A model generated the notes under the pieces. The model saw only the letters and a program-made list of their open reading frames with translations. It had not been told where the DNA came from and ran no database searches. From Neisseria mucosa (GTDB lineage: Bacteria; Pseudomonadota; Gammaproteobacteria; Burkholderiales; Neisseriaceae), in the NCBI RefSeq assembly GCF_003044445.1, contig NZ_POWX01000005.1, positions 93,165-157,164 on the forward strand: a DNA stretch of 64,000 nucleotides, given 5' to 3'. Made by a program: the position numbers and the translations under genes. Shown in pieces: positions 31,417-39,431 of this stretch; positions within the stretch are counted from its first letter, which is position 1; the number at the start of each line of letters is the position of its first letter.

Positions 31417-32077
31417 CTTTGGCGACCAGCCAGCCTACGCCGCGTACGTTTTGGATGTGTTCTTTGCCGAGCTTTTTGCGTAGGGCGTGGATGAGGAAAT
31501 CGACGGCGTTGCTTTCGACTTCTTCGCCCCAGCCGTAGATTTTGTCTTCAAGGTCGCTGCGGGAGAGGATGATGCCGGGACGCATCATCAGGGCTTGGAG
31601 GACGGCAAATTCTTTGTTGCTCAGGAGGACGGGTTTGTCTTGTCCTTTGACTTCGACTTGGTAGGTGGCGGGGTTGAGGGTGAGCGCGCCGTTGGTTAAT
31701 AGGGTTTGGCTGTGGCCGCTGTGGCGGCGCAGGACGGCGCGCATACGGGCTTGCAGCTCCGCCATGTCGAAGGGTTTGACGATGTAGTCGTCGGCGCCGC
31801 CGTCCAGTCCGTTGAGGCGGCTGTGGAGGTCGTCGCGGGCGGTAACGATGAGGACGGGGGTTTGGCTGCCTTCGTGTCGGATTTGGGTGAGGACGTCCAA
31901 CCCGTCTTTGCCGGGCAGGCCGAGGTCGAGCAGTAGCAAGTCGTAGTTCTGCACCTGAAGGGCGGTAGAAACTTGGCTGCCGTTTTTGACCCAATCGACG
32001 GCATAGCCGCTGTCTTTGAGGTTGGCGGCTACGGCTTGGGCAATCATGTGGTCGTCTTCTGCAAGCAATACGCGCAT
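31406..32077 (-). CDS. OmpR-family response regulator, QseB/PmrA type
   Basis: DNA-binding transcription factor of 223 residues controlled by the kinase encoded next. The receiver domain shows the acidic pocket AEDD, the phosphorylated Asp51 in LLLLDLGLPGKDGL, Thr79 in VTARDD and Lys101 in YIVKPFDM. The C-terminal winged helix includes LLSNKEFAVLQALM, ESNAVDFLIHALRKKLG and IQNVRGVGWLV. The N-terminus MRVLLAEDDHMIAQAV and the DWVKNG segment are typical of the QseB/PmrA branch. Which of the named neisserial two-component systems it corresponds to I cannot settle, so no symbol is given. The last residues and stop lie within a DUS. GGAGAACACC precedes the ATG. Confidence 0.93.
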   Translation of the reverse strand: MRVLLAEDDHMIAQAVAANLKDSGYAVDWVKNGSQVSTALQVQNYDLLLLDLGLPGKDGLDVLTQIRHEGSQTPVLIVTARDDLHSRLNGLDGGADDYIVKPFDMAELQARMRAVLRRHSGHSQTLLTNGALTLNPATYQVEVKGQDKPVLLSNKEFAVLQALMMRPGIILSRSDLEDKIYGWGEEVESNAVDFLIHALRKKLGKEHIQNVRGVGWLVAKEVV

Positions 32078-32139
32078 GGTGTTCTCCTTAATTAATGGGA
32101 GGATAGCAGGGGAAAATTAGGAAGGGTTTAGCGAATAAA

Positions 32140-32168
32140 AAAGTCGCCTGTTCATTCCAGACGACTTT
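32140..32168. terminator. Short hairpin from decayed DUS pair
   Basis: AAAGTCGCCTG and CAGACGACTTT around TTCATTC, a stem with one mismatch. It lies just beyond the stop of the small acidic protein (minus strand) and before the regulator. Confidence 0.6.
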
Positions 32169-32177
32169 GGGCTTCAA

Positions 32178-32462
32178 TTATTCATCTTCAATAGGAAATC
32201 CTAAATCGTTCCTAATGTCATAATACAGCGTACAGACAAATTCTATTAATTCATTTTGTACTGATTCCATATCTTTAAATTCTTGCTTATATATATCCAA
32301 CATATTTTTTGCAAAAAATGGCGTTCCATCTGAGATAAATTTGGCTGATTCTGGATTTTCTCTAGCTAAATCACAGATGAAGCCTAAAGCTTTTTGTGAT
32401 ATGTCCAATTTTAAGTTCAAAAGTGCAATTTCTCTTTCGTATTCGGATATAGATTTACTCAT
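32178..32462 (-). CDS. Small acidic protein, unknown function
   Basis: Encodes 94 residues, no signal peptide or membrane helix, mostly helical by composition, with an acidic C-terminus (FPIEDE). The gene is much richer in A+T than the surrounding genes, which hints at transfer. It stands alone between rng and the response regulator, ending at a hairpin. Size, acidity and composition are like orphan immunity proteins or small regulators, but no specific family was recognised and no toxin gene is adjacent. The ATG at 32462 is the only plausible start. Confidence 0.6.
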   Translation of the reverse strand: MSKSISEYEREIALLNLKLDISQKALGFICDLARENPESAKFISDGTPFFAKNMLDIYKQEFKDMESVQNELIEFVCTLYYDIRNDLGFPIEDE

Positions 32463-32598
32463 AAATTAGAACCGCTGACATTATTTGGAAAAAGGAAAGA
32501 TAACATTGACCACCAAATCGTACAAGAAAGAAATTTTTAATTAAATTCAAACGGCTGTTATAAATGATAGTGTAAATTATCCACTTTGCAAATTGTCT

Positions 32599-34092
32599 TT
32601 ACAGCAATACAATATCGTACTGTTCCTGCGTGTAAGCGGTTTCGACTGCCAGCGAAATCGGTTTGCCGATAAAGTCGATGAGCATCGCCAGCGATTGCGA
32701 TTCTTCGTCGAGGAAGAGGTCGATGACGTTGGGCGCGGCGAGGATGCGGAAGGACTGCACGTCGTAACGGCGGGCTTCGCGGACGATTTCGCGCTGGATT
32801 TCGTAGCAGATGGTCTGCGGCGTTTTCAGACGACCCCTGCCTTGGCAGGATGGGCAGGGTTCGCAGAGGATTTGGCTGAGGTTTTCGCGCGAACGTTTGC
32901 GCGTCAGTTCGACCAAACCCAAGCTGGTGAAACCGTTGAGGGTAACGCGGGTGCGGTCGAAGGCGAGGGCTTTGGCAAGCTCTTGCAGCACGGCTTCGCG
33001 GTGTACTTCCTGCGCCATGTCGATGAAGTCGATGATGATGATGCCGCCGAGGTTGCGCAACCGTAATTCGCGGGCAATGGTGTGACAGGCTTCAAGGTTG
33101 GTGCGGAAGATGGTTTCGTCGAAGTTGCGCGCGCCGACGAAGCCGCCGGTGTTCACGTCTATCGTGGTCATGGCTTCGGTGGACTCGATAATCAGGTAGC
33201 TGCCGAAGTTGAGGTTGACGCGCGGTTGCAGGGCGCGGCTGATTTCCTGCTCGACGTTGTGGGTTTCAAACAACGGGCGTTCACCTTTGAACAACTCTAT
33301 CCTGCCCAATGCGCCGTGAACGTATTGCTCAGCGAAGCGGGTCATGCGGCGGTGGTTTTCGGTTGAATCGACCAGAATTTTTTGCGTGTCGAGGCTGAAC
33401 ATGTCGCGCAACACGCGCAGGCTCAAAGGCAAATCCTGATAAAGCAGGGTTTCCGGAGGCTGGATTTTTGCTTGTTCTTGAATGTGTTCCCACACTTTGG
33501 TCAGGTAGTGGATGTCGGACTGAAGCTGCTCGTCGGTGGCGTTTTCGGCGTTGGTGCGGATGATGTAGCCGTGGCATGCGTCTTCGGGCAGCAGGTTGGT
33601 CAGGCGTTCGCGCAGGCTGTTGCGCTCGGTATCGTCTTCGATGCGTTGGGAAATGCCGATGTGGTCTTCCTGCGGAAGGTGGACGAGGAAACGCCCGGCC
33701 AGCGAGATTTGAGTGGAAAGGCGTGCGCCTTTGGTGTTGATTGGGTCTTTGATGACCTGTACCAAAACCGACTGTCCTTCAAACAGCATGTGTTCGATGC
33801 GCTGTGTTTCTTCGGGGTTGCGGCGTTGTTCGAGAACATCGACGATGTGCAGAAACGCCGCACGTTCCAAACCGATGTCGATGAACGCGCTCTGCATTCC
33901 CGGCAACACGCGGCGCACCACGCCCAGATAAATATTGCCGACCAGACTATGACCGCTGTTGCGCTCGATGTGCAGCTCGCAGATATTGTTTTCTTCCAAC
34001 ACCGCCACGCGCGTTTCCTGCGGCGTAATGTTAACAAGCACGGTTTCGGGCGGACGAATAGCGTCCTTCGGGATGGGGATTCCTGAAAGCAT
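32599..34092 (-). CDS. rng: Ribonuclease G
   Basis: Endoribonuclease of the RNase E/G family involved in 16S rRNA 5' maturation and mRNA decay. The 497-residue protein contains an S1 RNA-binding domain (about 40-130, with GNIYLGVVRRVLPGMQSAFIDIG), the 5'-sensor/catalytic core with TTIDVNTGGFVG and GGIIIIDFIDM carrying metal-binding aspartates, and the zinc-link CPSCQGRG followed by RLKTPQTICYEI. The length fits RNase G rather than RNase E, as there is no long C-terminal scaffold. A DUS near 32826 is read as GRLK right after the zinc link. Upstream lie a degenerate and an intact CREE. Confidence 0.95.
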   Translation of the reverse strand: MLSGIPIPKDAIRPPETVLVNITPQETRVAVLEENNICELHIERNSGHSLVGNIYLGVVRRVLPGMQSAFIDIGLERAAFLHIVDVLEQRRNPEETQRIEHMLFEGQSVLVQVIKDPINTKGARLSTQISLAGRFLVHLPQEDHIGISQRIEDDTERNSLRERLTNLLPEDACHGYIIRTNAENATDEQLQSDIHYLTKVWEHIQEQAKIQPPETLLYQDLPLSLRVLRDMFSLDTQKILVDSTENHRRMTRFAEQYVHGALGRIELFKGERPLFETHNVEQEISRALQPRVNLNFGSYLIIESTEAMTTIDVNTGGFVGARNFDETIFRTNLEACHTIARELRLRNLGGIIIIDFIDMAQEVHREAVLQELAKALAFDRTRVTLNGFTSLGLVELTRKRSRENLSQILCEPCPSCQGRGRLKTPQTICYEIQREIVREARRYDVQSFRILAAPNVIDLFLDEESQSLAMLIDFIGKPISLAVETAYTQEQYDIVLL

Positions 34093-34120
34093 GATTTAGT
34101 TCCTGATTTTTAATAAGAAA

Positions 34121-34220
34121 TATAGTAGATTAAATTTGAACCAGCCCGGTTTTACTTTGCCAAACCTGAAAAATGATCGGCTGATTGTGTTGCTGTTCTG
34201 ACTCAAATTTAATCTGCCAC
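34121..34220. mobile_element. Degenerate CREE-like element
   Basis: Ends TATAGTAGATTAAATTTGAA and CTCAAATTTAATCTGCCA form an inverted repeat and match CREE ends with several changes, but the roughly 60-bp interior differs. It lies 27 bp from an intact full-length CREE. Confidence 0.6.
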
Positions 34221-34246
34221 CCGCTTGCCGTCGGTTTTGTGGAAAA

Positions 34247-34403
34247 TATAGTGGATTAACTTTAAACCAGTACGGCGTTGCCTCGCCTTAGCTCAAAGAG
34301 AACGATTCTCTAAGGTGCTGAAGCACCAAGTCAATCGGTTCCGTACTATTTGTACTGTCTGCGGCTTCGTCGCCTTGTCCTGATTTAAGGTTAATCCACT
34401 ATA
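34247..34403. mobile_element. CREE/NEMIS, full-length class
   Basis: 157 bp, the same class as the copy at 31207 and almost identical, including the internal IHF-region block. It lies between the divergent rng and grxC genes. Confidence 0.96.
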
Positions 34404-34583
34404 AATGGCAAAAACGGTTCGGATTGCCGTTTATCATACTTTAAAAACGGCGTTTTGGCACATGGGCGGCAGGCAGCCCTCACGCCCCGAAAACAAAGAT
34501 TCAGGCAAAATAGCCGATTTCAAGTATTGTAAAATAAACCATATGCCCATATAGTGAACCCCGTTAGAACTCTGAAAACAATC
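34404..34583. other. grxC leader region
   Basis: The remaining part of the 491-bp rng/grxC interval after the two CREE-type elements. It presumably holds the grxC promoter; CTTTAAAA-type AT-rich stretches near 34440 and 34530 are seen but no convincing pair of boxes. Confidence 0.5.
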
Positions 34584-34841
34584 ATGCAAACCGTTACGAT
34601 GTACACAGGCGCGTTCTGCCCCTACTGCACCATGGCTAAAAAGCTGCTGCATTCGCTGGGCGTCGCCGAAATCAACGAAATCCGCGTCGACCGCAGCCCC
34701 GAAGCCTTTGCCGAAATGCAGCAGCTTTCAGGGCAGCGCAGCATACCGCAAATTTTCATCGGCGATACCCACGTCGGCGGTTTCACCGATTTGTACGGCC
34801 TGCACCGCGAAGGCAGGCTGGATTCTTTATTAAACCCGTAA
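34584..34841 (+). CDS. grxC: Glutaredoxin 3
   Basis: Small cytoplasmic thiol-disulfide oxidoreductase that uses glutathione. The 85-residue thioredoxin-fold protein has the active site CPYC near residue 12 (GAFCPYCTMAKKLL), the cis-proline segment SIPQIFIGDTHVGGFTDL and a normal length. The ATG at 34584 is preferred over ten extra upstream codons because MQTVTMYTGAFCPYC is the usual start. secB follows 25 bp later; the grxC-secB pairing is common in proteobacteria and supports both calls. Confidence 0.95.
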   Translation: MQTVTMYTGAFCPYCTMAKKLLHSLGVAEINEIRVDRSPEAFAEMQQLSGQRSIPQIFIGDTHVGGFTDLYGLHREGRLDSLLNP

Positions 34842-34866
34842 CTTTAAACCCAACTAGGAAAACAAA

Positions 34867-35301
34867 ATGAGCGAAGAATTGCAACCCGTATTCAGCATTG
34901 AGCGTCTGTTCGTCAAAGACCTGTCTTTGGAAGTGCCCAACGCCCCCCAAATCTTCTTGGAACAAGGCGAGCCCGAAGTCGATATGCGCGTTTCCACCAA
35001 CAGCGAGAAGCTGGAAGAAGGCTACTACAACGTTGACGTAACCGTTACCGTAACCGCCAAACTCAACGCCGAGCGTACCATGTTCCTGAACGAAGTGACC
35101 CAAAGCGGCATCTTCCGTCTGGAAAACATCCCTGAAGAAGACGTTCAACTGCTCTTAGGCGTAGCCTGCCCGAACATCCTCTTCCCTTACGCACGCGAAG
35201 CCATTTCCACCAGCGTAACCCGCGCCGGCTTCCCGCCCGTACTGCTCGCTCCGATCAACTTCGAAGCCATGTACCAGCAACAACAAGAAGGCAACGCATA
35301 A
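34867..35301 (+). CDS. secB: Protein-export chaperone SecB
   Basis: Cytoplasmic tetrameric chaperone that keeps precursors unfolded and hands them to SecA. The 144-residue protein shows the conserved strands FSIERLFVKDLSLEVPNAPQIF, EGYYNVDVTVTVTAKL, ERTMFLNEVTQSGIFRL and the LFPYAREAIS and GFPPVLLAPINFEAMY motifs. Forms a probable operon with grxC (25-bp gap, with AACTAGGAAAACAAA before the ATG), closed by a DUS terminator. Important here because the region encodes many exported proteins. Confidence 0.97.
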   Translation: MSEELQPVFSIERLFVKDLSLEVPNAPQIFLEQGEPEVDMRVSTNSEKLEEGYYNVDVTVTVTAKLNAERTMFLNEVTQSGIFRLENIPEEDVQLLLGVACPNILFPYAREAISTSVTRAGFPPVLLAPINFEAMYQQQQEGNA

Positions 35302-35320
35302 TCCGCGTTCCCTGTTTGTC

Positions 35321-35358
35321 AAAAGGTCGTCTGAAAAATGTTTCAGACGACCTTTTTT
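35321..35358 (+). terminator. DUS-hairpin terminator of grxC-secB
   Basis: AAAAGGTCGTCTGAAA and TTTCAGACGACCTTTT form a long perfect stem with a very short loop, followed by T residues. Confidence 0.9.
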
Positions 35359-35466
35359 ATAATTCTGAAGAATGGCTACCGAATTTCATCTTCAATGGCA
35401 TAGACATGAAATCTGTAACGTCATAAAATTCAAAACGTTTATTATTTATTAAATAAAAAGGTTACG

Positions 35467-35907
35467 ATGAAAAAATATATTTTTGGGGTGTATGCTGCTT
35501 TGCTCATAGGTAATGCAATATCTGCCGATTTTACAGGTAGTTGGGGGTATGTAAAGAATATTCCAGGTGGTGTTTATGGTAAATATTTCAATATCAAACA
35601 ATCACCAAAATATATAATTACGGGTGAGTGGTATGAAGGCCGTTCAAACGGTCCCGGTGGCAGCGGTAAGGTGAAGGGGTACGTGAAAAAAGGTGGAAAA
35701 CTGTATTTGAGTTACTGTTCGGAAGGAGATAATTCTTGGTATACACCTTGTCCGAAATATGAACAAGACAGGGGCTATTTCGTCAGATGGAATGGCAATC
35801 TAGTTGAATATTATCGGCCATATGGAAAAGGGCAAGTATATAAAAAAGGTGAAATATTTAAGCGGCAGCAAGAAAGTAAACAGATTGAAGGTCAGGAACA
35901 ACCTTAA
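35467..35907 (+). CDS. Exported small protein, truncated by an in-frame stop
   Basis: Encodes 146 residues with a signal peptide (MKKYIFGVYAALLIGNAISA) and a compact mature region rich in Tyr, Gly and aromatic residues (FTGSWGYVKNIPGGVYGKYF, then GEWYEGRSNGPGGSGKVKGYVKKG). The last residues, RQQESKQIEGQEQP, already resemble the Gln/Glu-rich repeat that continues in the same frame after the TAA at 35905-35907. So the natural gene probably ran on to 36279 and made a 270-residue protein; the stop, one base away from CAA, GAA or AAA, splits it. Family not recognised. The gene is AT-rich relative to its neighbours. Confidence 0.75.
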   Translation: MKKYIFGVYAALLIGNAISADFTGSWGYVKNIPGGVYGKYFNIKQSPKYIITGEWYEGRSNGPGGSGKVKGYVKKGGKLYLSYCSEGDNSWYTPCPKYEQDRGYFVRWNGNLVEYYRPYGKGQVYKKGEIFKRQQESKQIEGQEQP

Positions 35908-36279
35908 GAGCGACAATCTTTGGATCAACAAAAATTACTGAAGGAACAAGAGTCTTTGCGTAAGCAGGAGTTGTTGAAGGAACAAGAGTCTTTGCGTAAG
36001 CAGGAGTTGTTGAAGGAACAAGAACTTTTACGCCGACAGGAATTGTTGAAAGAGCAGGAGTCTTTACGTCAGCAGGAATTATTGAAGGAACAAGAATCTT
36101 TGCGTAAGCAGGAGTTATTGCTGCAACGGAAATCAGGTGGAGAACCAGAGTTGTTAAACGGACAGGAAATATTTAAAGAACAAGGAGGACAGGACGTATT
36201 CAAAGAGCAGGAGACGGCAGAAGGTCAGTGGACAGTTGAAAAACAGGAGTTGCCGCAAGGACAAAAAAATATCGAGTAA
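35908..36279 (+). pseudogene. Repeat-rich C-terminal part cut off by the stop codon
   Basis: In the same frame as the preceding gene, about 123 codons follow the TAA without another stop. They encode five 12-residue units of the type LLKEQESLRKQE, then degenerate copies (LLLQRKSGGEPE, LLNGQEIFKEQG) and a Gln/Glu-rich end. The pattern predicts a long charged helix or coiled coil. There is no ribosome site or ATG before it; an in-frame TTG at 35920 exists but is unsupported. It is either a dead fragment, expressed by readthrough, or a recent mutation or assembly error. The reading frame stays open, which suggests that the stop is recent. Confidence 0.7.
35935..36114 (+). repeat. Five tandem 36-bp repeats
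   Basis: Units begin at 35935, 35971, 36007, 36043 and 36079, each coding LLKEQ-LR-QE. Units one and two are nearly identical at DNA level. Copy number changes would keep frame. Confidence 0.9.
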
Positions 36280-36291
36280 TAGAGATACTCT

Positions 36292-36341
36292 AAAAAGGTC
36301 GTCTGAAAACTCAAACCCAAGTTTTCAGACGACCTTTTTTC
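36292..36341. terminator. Bidirectional DUS-hairpin terminator
   Basis: AAAAAGGTCGTCTGAAAACT and AGTTTTCAGACGACCTTTTT form a long perfect stem between the repeat gene and the convergent tsaD. Confidence 0.88.
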
Positions 36342-36352
36342 TTTGTTCCGAA

Positions 36353-37414
36353 CTACTTCACAATATCCGACAACGGCCAGCGCGGTTTGACGTTGAATGC
36401 GCCGGCGGGCTGCCGCTCCTGCAACCTCATCGCGCCGGCGAAGGCAATCATCGCGCCGTTGTCGGTGCAGTATTCCATGGGCGGGAAGCAGACTTTGATT
36501 TTTTCTTCCTTAGGCTTGGGTTTGCCTTTTTCAGACAGCTTTTTGACGCTCAGGCGGGAAAATTCGTCGCGCAGCTTCCAGTTTGCACCGACGCCGCCCG
36601 CGACGACCAAAGTTCTGAATCCGGTATCCAACAAGGCTTTTTTGGCTTTGGCGGCAAGGACGTCGATCACCGCGTCTTGAAACGCGCGGCAGATGTCGTT
36701 GCGCGTTTGCTCGGGAATTTCGCCGCCGTTTTCGGCACGGACTTTTTCGACGGCGGTCAGCACGGCGGTTTTCAAACCGGAGAAGCTCATCTGCAAATCG
36801 TGCGAATGGAGCATGGGGCGCGGGAACGCAAAGGCGTCGGGGTTGCCCAGCTTCGCCAGTTCGGACAGCTTCGCGCCGCCGGGGTAGGGCAGCCCCAAGA
36901 GTTTGGCGGTTTTGTCGAACGCCTCGCCCGCCGCGTCATCAACGCTTTCGCCCATCAACGTGTAATCGCCGATGCCGCGCACCGCCATAAACTGCGTATG
37001 CCCGCCCGAAACCAGCAGGGCGACAAATGGAAATTCAGGCTTGTCGTCCGCCAAAAGCGGAGAGAGCAAATGACCTTCGAGATGGTGGATGGGAATGACG
37101 GGTTTGTTCAGGGCAAACGCCAAAGCGTTGGCGTAGCCCGAACCTGCCAGAAGCGCGCCACCCAAGCCCGGCCCTTGGGTGTAGGCGACGGCATCGATGT
37201 CGTCGTATGAAACGCCCGCTTCCTGCAAACAGCCCTGCGTCAGCGGCACGACGCGGCGGATGTGGTCGCGGCTGGCAAGTTCGGGGACAACGCCGCCGTA
37301 TTCGGCGTGCATCGCCATTTGGGTGTGAAGATGGTGCGCCAACAGGCCGCGTTCGGTGTCGTAAAGCGCAACCCCCGTTTCATCGCAGGATGATTCGATT
37401 CCGAGTACCAACAT
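36353..37414 (-). CDS. tsaD: tRNA N6-adenosine threonylcarbamoyltransferase
   Basis: Adds threonylcarbamoyl to A37 of ANN-decoding tRNAs with TsaB and TsaE. The 353-residue ASKHA-fold protein starts MLVLGIESSCDETG, has the metal-binding His pair in IHHLEGHLLSPL (His111 and His115), TQGPGLGGALLAG, LVSGGHTQ and the late FCRAFQ-type segment (here ICRAFQDAVIDVL), and VVAGGVGANWKLR. Length is slightly above E. coli TsaD because of a Lys-rich insertion (KKLSEKGKPKPKEEK) near residue 295. A DUS lies immediately upstream of the start at about 37421. Confidence 0.96.
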   Translation of the reverse strand: MLVLGIESSCDETGVALYDTERGLLAHHLHTQMAMHAEYGGVVPELASRDHIRRVVPLTQGCLQEAGVSYDDIDAVAYTQGPGLGGALLAGSGYANALAFALNKPVIPIHHLEGHLLSPLLADDKPEFPFVALLVSGGHTQFMAVRGIGDYTLMGESVDDAAGEAFDKTAKLLGLPYPGGAKLSELAKLGNPDAFAFPRPMLHSHDLQMSFSGLKTAVLTAVEKVRAENGGEIPEQTRNDICRAFQDAVIDVLAAKAKKALLDTGFRTLVVAGGVGANWKLRDEFSRLSVKKLSEKGKPKPKEEKIKVCFPPMEYCTDNGAMIAFAGAMRLQERQPAGAFNVKPRWPLSDIVK

Positions 37415-37844
37415 GGTTTGAGGTCGTCTGAAAATAAGGATGCGGTATTTTAACGGATTTCGGGTGGGCTTGGCTTGCTTGAGATTTGGGAATATGAAGT
37501 GGGAGAGGCTGTATCATATAATGATACGGAATTGGGTTTGCTATCCGGGTTATACCGAGCATTTTTATTGTCTGAGTTTTTGTTATTTAAATTTGATTAC
37601 ATTAGACATATTAGAGACTTAGAGACGCATCGGGTAGGAGGATTGTCGGCAATTTTGATTTTTAAATTTAATTGATAGAAATATTATTGCTTATATTTTT
37701 ATATTTTATGATTTTTAATGCTTTATAATACATAAAAAATACTTTTTTGAAATAAAATTGCCGAATAATTGAGAGAAGGCTTGTTTAAAACAGGTAAAGA
37801 AGGTAATCTATGCCTCGATTTATCTGAATTTGAAAGCAATAACA
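37415..37844. other. Divergent AT-rich region, tsaD / aroG
   Basis: 430 bp with no supported gene. It holds a DUS next to tsaD, a 17-bp perfect dyad at 37511-37527 overlapping a TATAAT, and a strongly AT-rich stretch (37660-37760) before aroG. Small open frames at 37440-37675 have no start signals. Confidence 0.6.
37511..37527. promoter_or_regulatory. Candidate operator dyad overlapping a -10 box
   Basis: GTATCAT-ATA-ATGATAC is a perfect 7-bp dyad with a 3-base centre; TATAAT falls inside it. It lies about 100 bp upstream of tsaD and 320 bp upstream of aroG. No regulator is identified. Confidence 0.35.
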
Positions 37845-38894
37845 ATGACCAGACAATACCCTACCGATGATATTAAGATTAGAGAAGTCAAAGAGCTGCT
37901 GCCACCGATTGCCCATTTGTACGAGTTGCCGATTTCTGATGAAGCGGCGGGACTGGTACACCGCACACGTCATGAAATCGCCGATTTGGTTCACGGCAAG
38001 GACAACCGCCTGCTGGTGATTATCGGTCCGTGTTCCATCCACGACACCAAAGCTGCGTTGGAATACGCCGAACGTTTGCTGGTGTTGCGCAAAAAATATG
38101 AAAAAGAATTGCTGATTGTGATGCGCGTGTATTTTGAAAAACCGCGCACGACGGTGGGCTGGAAAGGTTTGATTAACGACCCGCACTTGGACGGTACGTT
38201 CGACATCAACTACGGTCTGCGTCAGGCGCGCAGCTTGCTGCTGACACTGAACAATATGGGCATGCCCGCTTCGACGGAGTTCCTCGACATGATTACGCCG
38301 CAATATTACGCGGACTTGATTTCTTGGGGCGCAATTGGCGCGCGGACGACGGAAAGTCAGGTACACCGCGAACTCGCCAGCGGCCTGTCTTGTCCGGTCG
38401 GTTTCAAAAACGGTACGGACGGCAATCTGAAAATCGCCATCGACGCGATTGGTGCGGCAAGTCATCCGCATCACTTCCTGTCTGTAACCAAAGCAGGGCA
38501 TTCCGCCATTGTGCATACCAGCGGCAATCCCGACTGCCACGTTATCCTGCGCGGCGGCAAAGAGCCGAATTACAGCACCGAACACGTCAAATCGGCGGCG
38601 GAACAATTAATAAAAGTCGGTTTGTCGCCCAAGCTGATGGTCGATTGCAGCCACGCAAACAGCCGTAAAGATTACAGACGGCAGATGGAAGTTGCCCAAG
38701 ACGTTGCCGCGCAACTGGAAAACGGTGAAGACAGCATTATGGGCGTGATGGTGGAAAGCCATTTGTTCGAAGGCAGACAGGACAAGCCCGAGGTTTACGG
38801 ACAAAGCATTACCGATGCCTGCATCGGCTGGGACACTACCGAAGAAATGCTCGCGCTTTTGGCTGCGGCAAACCGTAAACGGGTTGCTCCTTAA
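37845..38894 (+). CDS. aroG: DAHP synthase, class I (AroG type)
   Basis: Condenses phosphoenolpyruvate and erythrose-4-phosphate, the first step of the shikimate pathway. The 349-residue protein shows DIKIREVKELLPPIAHLYELP, LLVIIGPCSIHD, VMRVYFEKPRTTVGWKGLINDP, GARTTESQVHRELASGL, VGFKNGTDG and VDCSHANSRKD, all core motifs of the AroFGH family. The Phe-sensitive AroG type is the usual neisserial enzyme; feedback specificity is inferred. The ATG at 37845 is chosen over an upstream TTG. The gene stands alone and ends at an imperfect DUS hairpin. Confidence 0.95.
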   Translation: MTRQYPTDDIKIREVKELLPPIAHLYELPISDEAAGLVHRTRHEIADLVHGKDNRLLVIIGPCSIHDTKAALEYAERLLVLRKKYEKELLIVMRVYFEKPRTTVGWKGLINDPHLDGTFDINYGLRQARSLLLTLNNMGMPASTEFLDMITPQYYADLISWGAIGARTTESQVHRELASGLSCPVGFKNGTDGNLKIAIDAIGAASHPHHFLSVTKAGHSAIVHTSGNPDCHVILRGGKEPNYSTEHVKSAAEQLIKVGLSPKLMVDCSHANSRKDYRRQMEVAQDVAAQLENGEDSIMGVMVESHLFEGRQDKPEVYGQSITDACIGWDTTEEMLALLAAANRKRVAP

Positions 38895-38916
38895 GCCGGT
38901 TTGAGCGGCAAAAAAG

Positions 38917-38974
38917 AGGTCGTCTGAAAAGGCTGTGTGTGAACAAAAACAGGCAGTTTTTCAGATGACCTTTT
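38917..38974 (+). terminator. Terminator of aroG
   Basis: AGGTCGTCTGAAAA and a variant TTTTTCAGATGACCT form a stem with one G-T-type change and a long loop, followed by TTTTG. It lies 22 bp after the stop. Confidence 0.65.
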
Positions 38975-39127
38975 GTTTTGTATAAATTGTTTATTTACAA
39001 GGGCTTCAGGGTGGTCTCCGGGTAAATTATCGTAGTTTAAACAGTCTTTACTTATCAGAAGACATATTAATGAAACCTTGTGAGATACTGCTTGCGTATT
39101 GTTTAACCCACTGATGGAGAATACAAC

Positions 39128-39349
39128 ATGAAAAAGGCTTTGACTAAAACCGTTACCTTGATTGCTATCGCTGCTTCTTTGAGCGCATGTGCAGGTATGG
39201 ACCAAACCCAACGCAATACCGCTACCGGCGCAGTATTGGGTGGTGTAGCAGGTAACCTGATTGGCGGCGATACCGGTTCTACTTTGGGTGGCGCAGCATT
39301 GGGCGGTGTTATCGGCAGCCAAGTTCATCACGGACATCGCTATCGTTAA
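39128..39349 (+). CDS. Glycine-zipper lipoprotein
   Basis: Small outer-membrane-type lipoprotein of 73 residues. The signal peptide ends SLSACA with the lipidated cysteine at about residue 21. The mature part is a glycine-zipper 2TM domain (TGAVLGGVAGNLIGGDTGSTLGGAALGGVIGS), similar to OsmB and Rickettsia 17-kDa antigen-type proteins, ending in a His/Arg-rich tail HHGHRYR. Function is unknown; such proteins are linked to envelope stress and membrane insertion. GATGGAGAATACAAC gives a good ribosome site. It is monocistronic and converges with waaA at a DUS hairpin. Confidence 0.88.
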   Translation: MKKALTKTVTLIAIAASLSACAGMDQTQRNTATGAVLGGVAGNLIGGDTGSTLGGAALGGVIGSQVHHGHRYR

Positions 39350-39431
39350 GTAGTTCATTAATATCATTATGCAAACCGTTCCTATCGTTTCATTTGTCGG
39401 AACGGTTTTTGTTTGATGGAGTGGCCATGAG

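Noticed and set aside
7260..34403. Repeated CREE copies as a possible CRISPR-like array
   Set aside because: Copies are kilobases apart, 105 or 157 bp long and have the terminal repeats of Correia elements.
35935..36114. 36-bp tandem repeats as a CRISPR array
   Set aside because: The units are contiguous, with no spacers, and code a regular peptide repeat in one frame.
37440..37675. Overlapping short open frames between tsaD and aroG
   Set aside because: No start signals, low complexity, mutually overlapping frames; treated as non-coding leader.
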